DNA of 61,108 nt from Calditrichota bacterium. GTDB lineage: Bacteria; Calditrichota; Calditrichia; Calditrichales; J004. The translations under genes and the position numbers were made by a program. Where the stretch lies: NCBI GenBank assembly GCA_024277115.1, contig JAJRVW010000010.1:1-61108 (forward strand), given 5' to 3'. The notes under the pieces are model-generated. The model saw only the letters and a list, made by a program, of their open reading frames with translations. It did not search any database and was not told the DNA's origin. Of the stretch, positions 27,288-39,326 are shown one piece after another (positions within the stretch are counted from its first letter, which is position 1; every line of letters begins with the position of its first letter).

Positions 27288-28214
27288 TTATGAATCTTTG
27301 CGCCAATCATTTAACGCCTTTTTAAGGAAACCATCATTGTTTTCTAAATATTTTTTGGCTTCTTCCGGGGTAACATCTGTAAGGGATAGGAAAATTGCTG
27401 TTTTTACATGACCATTGGATTGCTCTAAATATTTTGAGGCTTCATTATAATCAACATTTGCAGCAAGCATTATTATTTTTTTTGATCGTTCTACCAACTT
27501 TAGATTATTCTGCTGCAGGTCTATCATCATATTTTCATAGACTTTTCCGAGTTTAATCATAGAGGCTGTGGTGAGCATATTTAAAACCAACTTCTGCGAA
27601 GTCCCTGCTTTTAGCCGCGTGGAACCCATCACAACTTCAGGGCCGGGAACCGGACAAATGGCCACATCCACATCAAACGAAACCTGTTCCCGCGGGTTAC
27701 ACACAACAGCCAGTGTTTTAGCCCCACGCTTTTGTGCTTCTTTGAGGGCGCCTAAAACATAGGGTGTTCTTTTACTTGCAGCAATTCCACAAAGCACGTC
27801 TTTATCGGAGAGGTTAATCGAACCAACATCTTTTGCCCCATTTTCTTCAAAGTCTTCAAACCCCTCAACAGCTTGGTGCAATGCCTCGTAACCACCGGCG
27901 ATCAATCCAACGACCATCCCTTTAGGAACACCAAAAGTGGGTGGGCATTCTGAAGCGTCCAAAACACCTAAACGGCCTGATGTGCCTGCACCTGCATAAA
28001 CCAATCTTCCACCATTTTTAAACGCGTGTGTTATTATTTCCACAGCTTCCGTTATATAAGGAAGTTCCTTTTTTACAGCTTCTGCAACCTTGTGATCTTC
28101 TTTATTTATAAGCGCTAAAAGATCGCCCGTATTTAATTCATCAATATTAAAAGTATTTTCATTACGGCTTTCTGTTACCAAAAGCGACAGCTCATTAAAT
28201 ATTTTATTTTTCAC
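27288..28214 (-). CDS. murQ: N-acetylmuramic acid 6-phosphate etherase
   Basis: A 308-residue SIS-domain enzyme that cleaves the lactyl ether of MurNAc-6-phosphate during recycling of peptidoglycan. The block GAGTSGRLGVLDASECPPTFG is highly characteristic of MurQ, as is the later PEVVMGSTRLKAGTSQK. The C-terminal UBA-like helices appear complete. It overlaps the rsmG stop by 11 bases, which is unusual company: in most genomes parA/parB follow rsmG here. No other recycling gene (anmK, nagZ, murP) is in the window. Confidence 0.92.
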   Translation of the reverse strand: MKNKIFNELSLLVTESRNENTFNIDELNTGDLLALINKEDHKVAEAVKKELPYITEAVEIITHAFKNGGRLVYAGAGTSGRLGVLDASECPPTFGVPKGMVVGLIAGGYEALHQAVEGFEDFEENGAKDVGSINLSDKDVLCGIAASKRTPYVLGALKEAQKRGAKTLAVVCNPREQVSFDVDVAICPVPGPEVVMGSTRLKAGTSQKLVLNMLTTASMIKLGKVYENMMIDLQQNNLKLVERSKKIIMLAANVDYNEASKYLEQSNGHVKTAIFLSLTDVTPEEAKKYLENNDGFLKKALNDWRKDS

Positions 28215-28869
28215 GTTTTGTTCTCAATTTTAAATAAACTTTATTTGTTAGATATCCTGAAAAATCTTTCCAGTGATTTGGTATTTCATTTTCTACTACA
28301 TCATACTTTTCACTGTTTTTAACTTCTTTGATATAGTCCATTCCTTTCATTGTATGAATATCGGCTTTATCCATAAACGCAGCGGCCAAAGAGATTAAAT
28401 CTTCTATAGAAGCCAGCGCCCTTGCAGAAATAAACTTAAAAGAGGGTGTTTTACTTTTTTGATATTCTTCTATTCTTGTGCAATGAACAGTGCAAGAAAG
28501 GCCTAATTCTTTGGCTACCTTTTTAAGAAAAAGCGTTTTCTTTCGCACGCTGTCTACTAAAACCACATGATTGTTTTCAAGGACAATACTTAAGATAATC
28601 CCTGGAAAACCCGCCCCACTCCCTAAATCAAGAATATTATCACCAGGTTGGATTTCCTTTTTAATTTGATGCGCATAATAAAAACTACTTAGGAAGTGCC
28701 TCGTGACAATCAACTCAGTATCATTGCGGTAAATGATTCTATGTGAAACAGAATACCTTTCAAGATAACTTAAATATGTTTTCAGCTTTTCTTGTTGATT
28801 AACCGAAAGGACAATTCCCTCACCTTCAACAAAGCGAATTAGTCGGTTTAATTCTTCATACTGTTTCAC
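28204..28869 (-). CDS. rsmG: 16S rRNA (guanine-527-N7)-methyltransferase
   Basis: A 221-residue SAM-dependent methyltransferase modifying G527 of 16S rRNA. The SAM-binding block LDLGSGAGFPGIIL is clear, followed by LVDSVRKKTLFLK and ISARALA, all characteristic of RsmG. It overlaps mnmG by 14 bases, the classic gidA-gidB pair, and overlaps murQ by 11. Length is normal. Confidence 0.93.
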   Translation of the reverse strand: MKQYEELNRLIRFVEGEGIVLSVNQQEKLKTYLSYLERYSVSHRIIYRNDTELIVTRHFLSSFYYAHQIKKEIQPGDNILDLGSGAGFPGIILSIVLENNHVVLVDSVRKKTLFLKKVAKELGLSCTVHCTRIEEYQKSKTPSFKFISARALASIEDLISLAAAFMDKADIHTMKGMDYIKEVKNSEKYDVVENEIPNHWKDFSGYLTNKVYLKLRTKREK

Positions 28870-30733
28870 GTGAAACTTTTTCTCTTAAATATTTTTCGAT
28901 ATAGATCATTAAAATAGATAAATCGGAATGTCGTACACCGCTAATCCTTGAAGCTTGCCCAAGACTTTTAGGTTTTATTTTATTAAGCTTTTCCCTCGCC
29001 TCAGCAGAAAGCGATTCAATTGACAAGAAATCTAAATTTTCGGGGATGCGTTTTTCTTCCATCTTATTAAACTTTTTTATAAGCGCTTCCTGTCGCTCGA
29101 GATAGCCTTTATATTTAACTGAATACTCTACATCTAAAATCGAACTTTTGATAAAGTCATTCTTAATTTCTAAACGATCCAACAACTCCTGTAACCTCAA
29201 CTCGGGCCTTCTTAAAAGCTCCTCGATTGTTACCGTTTGTTTTAGTAGGCTTGATTGTAGGTCTTTTCCAAACATATTAAACCGCGTCGGATCAATCTTT
29301 TTTGGCAAAACAGAATCAGTGATTTTTTGAATATGATTTCTTCTTAACACTAATTTTTGTTCAGCTTTTTCATCAAGAACACCAAACTTTTTCGCGTAAT
29401 CCATTAACCGTAAATCAGCATTATCCTGTCTTAGCAACAACCGGAACTCTGCACGCGATGTAAACATTCTGTAGGGCTCTGCATGGATTTTATTAATTAA
29501 GTCATCTATCAATACACCGATGTAGGCTTCAGACCTTTTTAAAATAAACGGACTTTCGTTTTGTAATGACAAAGTCGCATTTAATCCCGCCATTAATCCC
29601 TGGGCGGCCGCTTCTTCATATCCGGAGGTTCCATTTATCTGTCCGGCAAAATATAGATTTTTAATCTTCTTGGTTTCAAGGGTATTAACCAGTTGATCCG
29701 GTGGAAAAAAATCATAATCAACGGCATAACCCAATCTTAATATTTCAGCATTTTCTAAACCGGGTACCTTTTTAATGGCCTTCTCTTGTACCTCGCCCGG
29801 CAAGCTTGTGGAAAAACCATTGACATAAATTTCATCACTATTATATCCCTCTGGCTCTAAAAATAATTGATGTCGGTTTTTATCCGCAAAACGGTCGATT
29901 TTATCTTCAATGGAAGGGCAATAGCGCGGCCCCATACCTTTGATTCTTCCGGTAAACATTGGGGATCGATCAAAGCCGGTCCTTAATATATTATGCGTTT
30001 CCTCATTGGTGTATGTAATGAAGCAATTTACCTGCGCCCTGTTTATCCCATCAGTAGAATATGAAAATGGCTGTGGCACATCGTCCGGTTTTTGTATTTC
30101 CAGCTTTGTATAGTCCAAGGAGTCTTTATGAATACGTGGTGGAGTGCCTGTTTTTAAGCGTCCCGACTTAAATCCATATCGTTGTAGTGATTCAGTAATT
30201 CCAACAGAAGGTAAGTCACCGGCGCGTCCCGCTTTAAGATTATGTGTCCCTACGTGAATCACGCCATTTAAAAATGTTCCCGCCGTAAGAACAACCCTAT
30301 CTGCAAAAAGCTTTTTATTATTCAGCAACACTAAACCGACGGCGCTGTTCTTTTCAACTAAGATTTCAACTGCCATATCCTCAATAACTTTTATGTTATT
30401 ATGTGCAGCAATATGTTTTTGAGCTACTTGGGCGTAAAAAGAACGGTCTGCTTGTGCCCTGGGTGATTGGACTGCCGGCCCTTTTGAAGTGTTGAGCATT
30501 TTAAAATGAATACCAGCTTCATCAATTATCTTTCCCATGACTCCGCCAAGCGCATCGATTTCCCGAACCAACTGCCCTTTTGCCAACCCGCCAATTGCCG
30601 GGTTACAGGACATCAGTCCAATTTTATTTTTATCCAGAGAAATCAAGGCCGTTTTAAAACCTCTCTTAGCAGAAATTACAGCTGCTTCGATTCCGGCATG
30701 GCCGCCACCAACTATGGCAATATCAAAATGCAT
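28856..30733 (-). CDS. mnmG: tRNA uridine-5-carboxymethylaminomethyl modification enzyme MnmG
   Basis: A 625-residue FAD-dependent protein (GidA) that with MnmE modifies the wobble uridine of certain tRNAs. The N-terminal FAD motif is IVGGGHAGIEAA, and the GTFLNGVIHVG, LKTGTPPRI and GYEEAAAQGLMAG blocks match the family throughout. The length is complete. It lies 23 bases after the mnmE stop, so the pair is likely co-transcribed. Confidence 0.96.
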   Translation of the reverse strand: MHFDIAIVGGGHAGIEAAVISAKRGFKTALISLDKNKIGLMSCNPAIGGLAKGQLVREIDALGGVMGKIIDEAGIHFKMLNTSKGPAVQSPRAQADRSFYAQVAQKHIAAHNNIKVIEDMAVEILVEKNSAVGLVLLNNKKLFADRVVLTAGTFLNGVIHVGTHNLKAGRAGDLPSVGITESLQRYGFKSGRLKTGTPPRIHKDSLDYTKLEIQKPDDVPQPFSYSTDGINRAQVNCFITYTNEETHNILRTGFDRSPMFTGRIKGMGPRYCPSIEDKIDRFADKNRHQLFLEPEGYNSDEIYVNGFSTSLPGEVQEKAIKKVPGLENAEILRLGYAVDYDFFPPDQLVNTLETKKIKNLYFAGQINGTSGYEEAAAQGLMAGLNATLSLQNESPFILKRSEAYIGVLIDDLINKIHAEPYRMFTSRAEFRLLLRQDNADLRLMDYAKKFGVLDEKAEQKLVLRRNHIQKITDSVLPKKIDPTRFNMFGKDLQSSLLKQTVTIEELLRRPELRLQELLDRLEIKNDFIKSSILDVEYSVKYKGYLERQEALIKKFNKMEEKRIPENLDFLSIESLSAEAREKLNKIKPKSLGQASRISGVRHSDLSILMIYIEKYLREKVSRETV

Positions 30734-30756
30734 ATAATTGTTCCACGTGAAACGTG

Positions 30757-32136
30757 TTATTTCCCAATACAGAACGAAGAAAAAATATTGTTTAAAATAT
30801 CGTCTGTTGTTATTTCACCTGTTATTTCAGATAGTTTATTTATTATTTCCCGTAAATCTGCTGCGATAAATTCATGTCCGGGGTTGTGTGAAAAAGAGTC
30901 CCTGGTGGTAATAATTTTTTCTTTTATCTCTAATAAAATATTATGATGTCTTTTATTTGTAAGGATTAATTCATCGGGCTCATTTTGTATTTCTCTTTTA
31001 ATATGAAAAGAAATTGCTGAGCGGAGCTGGTTAATATTTTCAGATAATTTAGCGGAAACCAGAATCTTGTTATTTGAAAACGAATTAATAAAATCAATCG
31101 TTTCCTTTTTTATCTTTTTATCAATCTTATTACCAATTATTATTACGTCTTCACCCTTGTCCTTGATTAAACGATTTAGCAGTTCTTTGTTTTCAATACT
31201 TATTCCCTCAGCTAAATCAAAAAGAGCTAAAACTATATCAACCTTGTCTATTAGTTTTTTTACCCTGTCTACACCGGAAGCTTCTATGTGGTCATCCGTT
31301 ATTCTGATTCCTGCCGTATCAATAAATCGAACAAGCGTATCTTCTAAAATAATATCTTCATGGATGATGTCCCGGGTCGTTCCTGGGATATGGGAAACAA
31401 TAACCCTATCTTTTTCGAGCAAAGCATTCATCAGGCTGGATTTTCCAACATTTGGCTCGCCAACAAGTAAAACTTCTATCCCCTTTTGAAAATCACGGCT
31501 ATTTGAAAAAGATTTTATTAATGTATTAATCTCGTCTAATAGAATATTTAATTTATTTATAACCTCGTCATTCGATACTATTTCCAAATTCTCTTCAGAA
31601 AAATCTAAACCTAATTCTAAAAGAGAGGCAAGGTCGATAATGTCTTTTTTTAATTCTTTTATTTTTTTAGAGAGGCCACCTTCAAGAAAAAGTAATGAGT
31701 TTTTTACCCCTGCTTTAGATTTGGAAGAAATAATATCCGCAACAGCTTCTGCTTGGGTTAAATCCATTTTCCCATTTAAAAAAGCCCGCTGAGTAAACTC
31801 ACCGGGTTTTGCAGTTCTACAACCATTTTGTATAAAAAGCTGTAAAATTTCTTCAATAATAAACACATTGCTGTGGCAACTAATCTCTACAATATTTTCT
31901 CCGGTATACGATTTTGGCGCCCGGAATATATAGACTATTACCTCGTCAATGACCTGATTGTTTTCTGCTATTAATTTTCCAAAATAAAATTTTCCACCTT
32001 CTGCTTTTTCCAGGTTAACAGAAGAAAAAAACCGGTTGACAGTTTGAATCGCAGAAATTCCTGAAAGTCTAATCAAGGAAACGCTTGCACCTGAAACTGA
32101 AGAAATAGGAGATATTATTGTGTCTTTTTCATACAT
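30757..32136 (-). CDS. mnmE: tRNA modification GTPase MnmE
   Basis: A 459-residue GTPase partner of MnmG. The N-terminal tetrahydrofolate-binding domain (SSVSGASVSLIRLSG) is followed by helices and an inserted G domain: G1 GEPNVGKSS near 220, IPGTTRD (G2 region), DTAGIR (G3) and NKID (G4). The protein ends in the invariant CIGK, whose Cys is needed for activity. Full length for the family. It follows yidC by 23 bases. Confidence 0.96.
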   Translation of the reverse strand: MYEKDTIISPISSVSGASVSLIRLSGISAIQTVNRFFSSVNLEKAEGGKFYFGKLIAENNQVIDEVIVYIFRAPKSYTGENIVEISCHSNVFIIEEILQLFIQNGCRTAKPGEFTQRAFLNGKMDLTQAEAVADIISSKSKAGVKNSLLFLEGGLSKKIKELKKDIIDLASLLELGLDFSEENLEIVSNDEVINKLNILLDEINTLIKSFSNSRDFQKGIEVLLVGEPNVGKSSLMNALLEKDRVIVSHIPGTTRDIIHEDIILEDTLVRFIDTAGIRITDDHIEASGVDRVKKLIDKVDIVLALFDLAEGISIENKELLNRLIKDKGEDVIIIGNKIDKKIKKETIDFINSFSNNKILVSAKLSENINQLRSAISFHIKREIQNEPDELILTNKRHHNILLEIKEKIITTRDSFSHNPGHEFIAADLREIINKLSEITGEITTDDILNNIFSSFCIGK

Positions 32137-32159
32137 AAAATAACCCCTTGAAAAGAACT

Positions 32160-33917
32160 CTATTTGTTTTTTCTTTTTATTTGTTTTCTTTCAACAGGTT
32201 TTCCTTTTTTATCGTCATCTTTCTCTTTAATAAATTTTTGTTGAATTATCGTCAGAAGGTTAAACAATGTATAATAAAGATTTAGTCCCGAAGGAAATCG
32301 ATTAAATATTGCCAGCATAAATATAGGCATAATATAAACCATTGCCTTTTGTTTTGGATCTTGCATTGTCATTTTTGATTGAAAAAACATAGTTACTGCC
32401 ATCAAAATTGGCAACACATTAAAGTGATCTCCATACATTGGAAGGGAGAACGGTAAAGTGAACAATGTATCAGCTCGTGATAAATCATCAATCCAACCGG
32501 GAATAAAAACAGCGCCACGTAATTGGATGGTTGACCTAAAAACAATATACAGAGCTAATAGTAAAGGCATTTGTAATAACATAGGTAAACATCCGCTAAG
32601 CGGTGAACCCTCCGTTTTATACAAAGCCATCATCTCTTTATTTAATCGTTGTTGATCATTTTTATACTTCTCTTTAATTGCATTCATCTTTGGGGTTAAT
32701 GTTTGCATTTTTTTTGTGGATTGATAACTCTTTTTGGTTAATGGCCACAAAGCAACTTTTATCAATATCGAAAAAATAATTATTACAATACCCCAATTAG
32801 GGATAAAAGAATGTAGAAATTCAAGTAATGGTAGAACAACATATTTTGTTACAGGGCGAAATGTTCTTTCGTACGCACCATTGTTCATGATTAATTCATC
32901 TAAATTATTATCATATTTCTCCAGCTCATTATTATCTAGTGGGCCTATATAAATTCTATAGATGTCGCTCCCTTTATTGGGATTATATCTGGCAAAAAAA
33001 CCGTAGTTAAAAAGTTTTTGTAAATAGTCTGGTTGTTCAATTCCACGTCCCTGAAAATAAATCCCATTGGAGACATCTACATCGATTGCTGAGATTGTAG
33101 CTACAAAATACTTAGTCCTAATCGCAAGCCAATCAGCTTTTCCTGACAGTGCAGATAGTGGAGTTTGTCCCGGTTCATCTACTTCAAAATTTTCTAAGTC
33201 ATCCGCCATATACGCATAGGCCATACTGTATTGGCTGTCATCTTCAATATAAGATTCTGTGGATGGTAGTCCGTTTATCCAATTAATCTGGTATTGATTA
33301 TTTAAAAGCGAAGTCATATTAGAAAAAGATACCTTCAGGTCAATATGATAAGCATCCTTATAAAAAGTAAATTCTTTTCTTATTTCCGTGTCATTATAAT
33401 TGAGCGTATAAATAAGACTAAAACTATTTTCATTATTCAGATATTTTTGTGAAATATCGGAAGAAACGTTGTATATAAAGTTTTTCGTATCAACATAACT
33501 GCCTCCGGCTTCTTGAAAAGAAAGTGTTATATTGTTTTCAAGTTCTTTAGATATCATGTTTACCAAACTGGAGTCATATTTAGTATACTTTTTAAGAACA
33601 TAACTTTTTAAACTTCCACCACCTTTATTAGATAGTTCAACTATATAATCATCTGTTTCTATAGTTATACTTTTTTCAAGACTATCGGGAATCCCAATTA
33701 GTGTTTTATCAGTGTTATCGCTACTTATCTCAGAAACTTTTTCGTTAGTAACAACTTTATTGACAGACGCTTTTTCTACTATATCTTTTTTAATTGGCTC
33801 GTGTGTTACAGGTTCAACTTTATCGGGTTTCACGCCCAATACATATTCCTGATAAGAAGGAAGTAACATTAAAATTACTGCGATGAGCAACATTGCCACC
33901 AGGGATTTTTTATCCAT
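32160..33917 (-). CDS. yidC: Membrane protein insertase YidC
   Basis: A 585-residue inner-membrane insertase of the Gram-negative, long form: N-terminal anchor (about 6-24), large periplasmic beta domain (roughly 85-360), then five transmembrane segments with the conserved PSGLNLYYT near the end and a basic Lys/Arg-rich cytoplasmic tail. The basic tail is consistent with ribosome contact. It starts 10 bases after the rnpA stop, leaving no room for yidD, which commonly lies between rnpA and yidC. Confidence 0.95.
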   Translation of the reverse strand: MDKKSLVAMLLIAVILMLLPSYQEYVLGVKPDKVEPVTHEPIKKDIVEKASVNKVVTNEKVSEISSDNTDKTLIGIPDSLEKSITIETDDYIVELSNKGGGSLKSYVLKKYTKYDSSLVNMISKELENNITLSFQEAGGSYVDTKNFIYNVSSDISQKYLNNENSFSLIYTLNYNDTEIRKEFTFYKDAYHIDLKVSFSNMTSLLNNQYQINWINGLPSTESYIEDDSQYSMAYAYMADDLENFEVDEPGQTPLSALSGKADWLAIRTKYFVATISAIDVDVSNGIYFQGRGIEQPDYLQKLFNYGFFARYNPNKGSDIYRIYIGPLDNNELEKYDNNLDELIMNNGAYERTFRPVTKYVVLPLLEFLHSFIPNWGIVIIIFSILIKVALWPLTKKSYQSTKKMQTLTPKMNAIKEKYKNDQQRLNKEMMALYKTEGSPLSGCLPMLLQMPLLLALYIVFRSTIQLRGAVFIPGWIDDLSRADTLFTLPFSLPMYGDHFNVLPILMAVTMFFQSKMTMQDPKQKAMVYIMPIFMLAIFNRFPSGLNLYYTLFNLLTIIQQKFIKEKDDDKKGKPVERKQIKRKNK

Positions 33918-33927
33918 TATTACACCT

Positions 33928-34876
<949 letters not shown>

Positions 34877-35992
34877 ATGAAATTTTCTGTTTCACGCGAC
34901 AATTTTTTTAAGGCATTGCAAAAAGTTATTAATGTAATTCCCTCAAAATCAACAGTCGATATTTTGTATAATGTTTTAATTACAATAAAAAACAACAAAC
35001 TATCCATAATTGCAACTGATCTTGAAATAACCCAAATATCGTGGACAGAATGTGAAGCTATGGAAGAAGGGGATATCACGGTTCCTGGAAAATTATTATT
35101 AGATATTATCCGTGAATTGCCAAATGTAAATATAAGTTTTTCGGCTGATTCTAATCATAAAATTCTTATAAAATCTGATCATGGTGAGTACAAATTATCT
35201 GGTGAAGATAAAACAGAATTTCCTTCTGTACCTCTCGTTGATTCGGACCAGCAGGTAGAAATTGAAAACGGTTTATTAAAAACTATGATAGAAAAAACAA
35301 TTTTTGCATGTTCTACCGATCATTTTAGGCCAGCGCTCACAGGTGTTTTATGCCAGATTATGGAAAATGAATACAGAATGGTATCTACCGACGGGCACCG
35401 ACTTGTAAAAGTAATAAATAAAAATTTTAGTGGAAATGGTATTTCGAGGGATTTAATTATTCCAACAAAAGCTTTAAACTTTGTTGCACGAAACTTGCCC
35501 GACTCGGGCAACCAAAAAATTATACTTAGTGAAAACCATATCCTTTTTGAATTGCCCGATACTAAAATATTTTCACGGATAATTAATGAACCTTATCCTG
35601 ATTATGACCGGGTTATTCCAGCTGAGTTTTCTAAAGAACTCGTTATTGACAGAGCCGAGTTTATTTCATCGGTTAAACGCGTTTCTTTATTTTCAAATCC
35701 CATAACTTCCCAGGTTAAAATAGTACTCAGTCAAAATTCAATGAATATTTCTGCACAAGATATTGATTTTGGGGGAGAAGCAAATGAAAATGTGCCCTGT
35801 AAATATGAGTTTGAAAATATAGATATTGCCTATAACGCAAATTATCTTATTGATATATTAAGACATATTGACGAAGAAAAAGTTAAATTAACAGTGAACG
35901 ATGCAGATGGTCCTGCATTAATTTTTCCTGAAAATAATGAAAATGCTGATCTGAATATGGTTATGTTGATAATGCCTGTCAGAATTAATTAG
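34877..35992 (+). CDS. dnaN: DNA polymerase III beta subunit (sliding clamp)
   Basis: A 371-residue sliding clamp. The open frame reaches back to 34790, but ATG 34877 is preferred: it begins MKFSVSRDNFFKAL, the typical clamp N-terminus, and has a GGAGGAG ribosome-binding site at 34868-34874. Three repeated clamp domains of about 120 residues fit the length, and the C-terminal VMLIMPVRIN matches the family's M-P-x-R end. recF starts at the very next base. Confidence 0.94.
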   Translation: MKFSVSRDNFFKALQKVINVIPSKSTVDILYNVLITIKNNKLSIIATDLEITQISWTECEAMEEGDITVPGKLLLDIIRELPNVNISFSADSNHKILIKSDHGEYKLSGEDKTEFPSVPLVDSDQQVEIENGLLKTMIEKTIFACSTDHFRPALTGVLCQIMENEYRMVSTDGHRLVKVINKNFSGNGISRDLIIPTKALNFVARNLPDSGNQKIILSENHILFELPDTKIFSRIINEPYPDYDRVIPAEFSKELVIDRAEFISSVKRVSLFSNPITSQVKIVLSQNSMNISAQDIDFGGEANENVPCKYEFENIDIAYNANYLIDILRHIDEEKVKLTVNDADGPALIFPENNENADLNMVMLIMPVRIN

Positions 35993-37093
35993 ATGTACCT
36001 GAGTAAAATTGAGTTAACAAATTTTAGAATATTTAAAAATTTTAAGGCAACATTTGATCCAAGGGTAAATGTAATTTATGGATCAAATGGACAAGGTAAA
36101 ACTTCAATATTAGAAGCTATTTATTTTAGCGTTATCACAAAAAGTTTTAAAACTAAAACGGATCAAACTGTAATTAACAACGAAAAAGATTTTTTTGACA
36201 TAAAAGGATATTTTTATAACAGCGAAAATATTTTAAGTGAACAGCGCGTTTATTATTCTAAAAAAGAAGGCAAGCATGCTTTTGTAAATCAAGAAAAAAT
36301 TAAAAATTTTTCATATTTAGTAGGGTTATTCCCCACAATACTTCTTTCTTTGGAAGATTTAGACTTAACTTATGGTATGCCTGCATCTCGTAGAAAATTT
36401 CTGGATATTTTACTTTCCCAACTTTATCCAAGCTATTTATTTGCGTTGCAAAAATATAAAAAGTGTATTCTTCAAAAAAACAAACTATTATCCTTTGATG
36501 ACTATCCGCAAAAAAGTGAAGAAATTGAGATATGGAACAAACAGTTAGCTGAATCCGGCTCAGAAATTTTGTTTTATAGGCTGGCATTTATCCGTTTTCT
36601 TAACAAAAATATTAGTACCTCCTATAATCAGATATCAAAAAAATTAGAGGATATTAAAATTAAATATAACTCTACTGTTCAGGATATAATTGAATTAAAA
36701 AAAGGAGAGATAGAACCTATTTTTATTGAGGCACTTAAAAAAAATAAAAAAAATGAAATTAAAAGACAAACAAGCATTATTGGTCCACATCGGGATGATA
36801 TTGATTTTTTAAAAGATGGGTTCCCTTTTAAGTCACACGGTTCACAAGGCGAAAATAAATCATTTTTAATTGCGTTAAAATTATTAGCTGCTAAATATAT
36901 TTTTGACATAACCGCAAAAAACCCAATATTGCTCTTAGACGATATTTTTGGAGAACTGGATACATTCAGAATAGAAAATTTATTAAAAATAATTTTAAAT
37001 ACCGGACAAACATTTATTACAACCACCGATGAAAAAAAAGTGACAAGTATAATTAAAAATAAATCCAGTTTTTTGCATCTTGAAGGCAACTAA
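35993..37093 (+). CDS. recF: DNA replication/repair protein RecF
   Basis: A 366-residue SMC-like ATPase that loads RecA at gaps. Walker A is YGSNGQGKTSILEAIY (about 30-45), the ABC-type signature appears as SHGSQGENKSF, and Walker B is ILLLDDIFGELD. The N-terminal ELTNFRIFKNF is typical. Its ATG immediately follows the dnaN stop. The low GC of this gene is shared with its neighbours. Confidence 0.94.
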   Translation: MYLSKIELTNFRIFKNFKATFDPRVNVIYGSNGQGKTSILEAIYFSVITKSFKTKTDQTVINNEKDFFDIKGYFYNSENILSEQRVYYSKKEGKHAFVNQEKIKNFSYLVGLFPTILLSLEDLDLTYGMPASRRKFLDILLSQLYPSYLFALQKYKKCILQKNKLLSFDDYPQKSEEIEIWNKQLAESGSEILFYRLAFIRFLNKNISTSYNQISKKLEDIKIKYNSTVQDIIELKKGEIEPIFIEALKKNKKNEIKRQTSIIGPHRDDIDFLKDGFPFKSHGSQGENKSFLIALKLLAAKYIFDITAKNPILLLDDIFGELDTFRIENLLKIILNTGQTFITTTDEKKVTSIIKNKSSFLHLEGN

Positions 37094-37099
37094 AGTAGG

Positions 37100-39309
<2,210 letters not shown>

Positions 39310-39326
39310 AGGTAAAAAAATAAAAA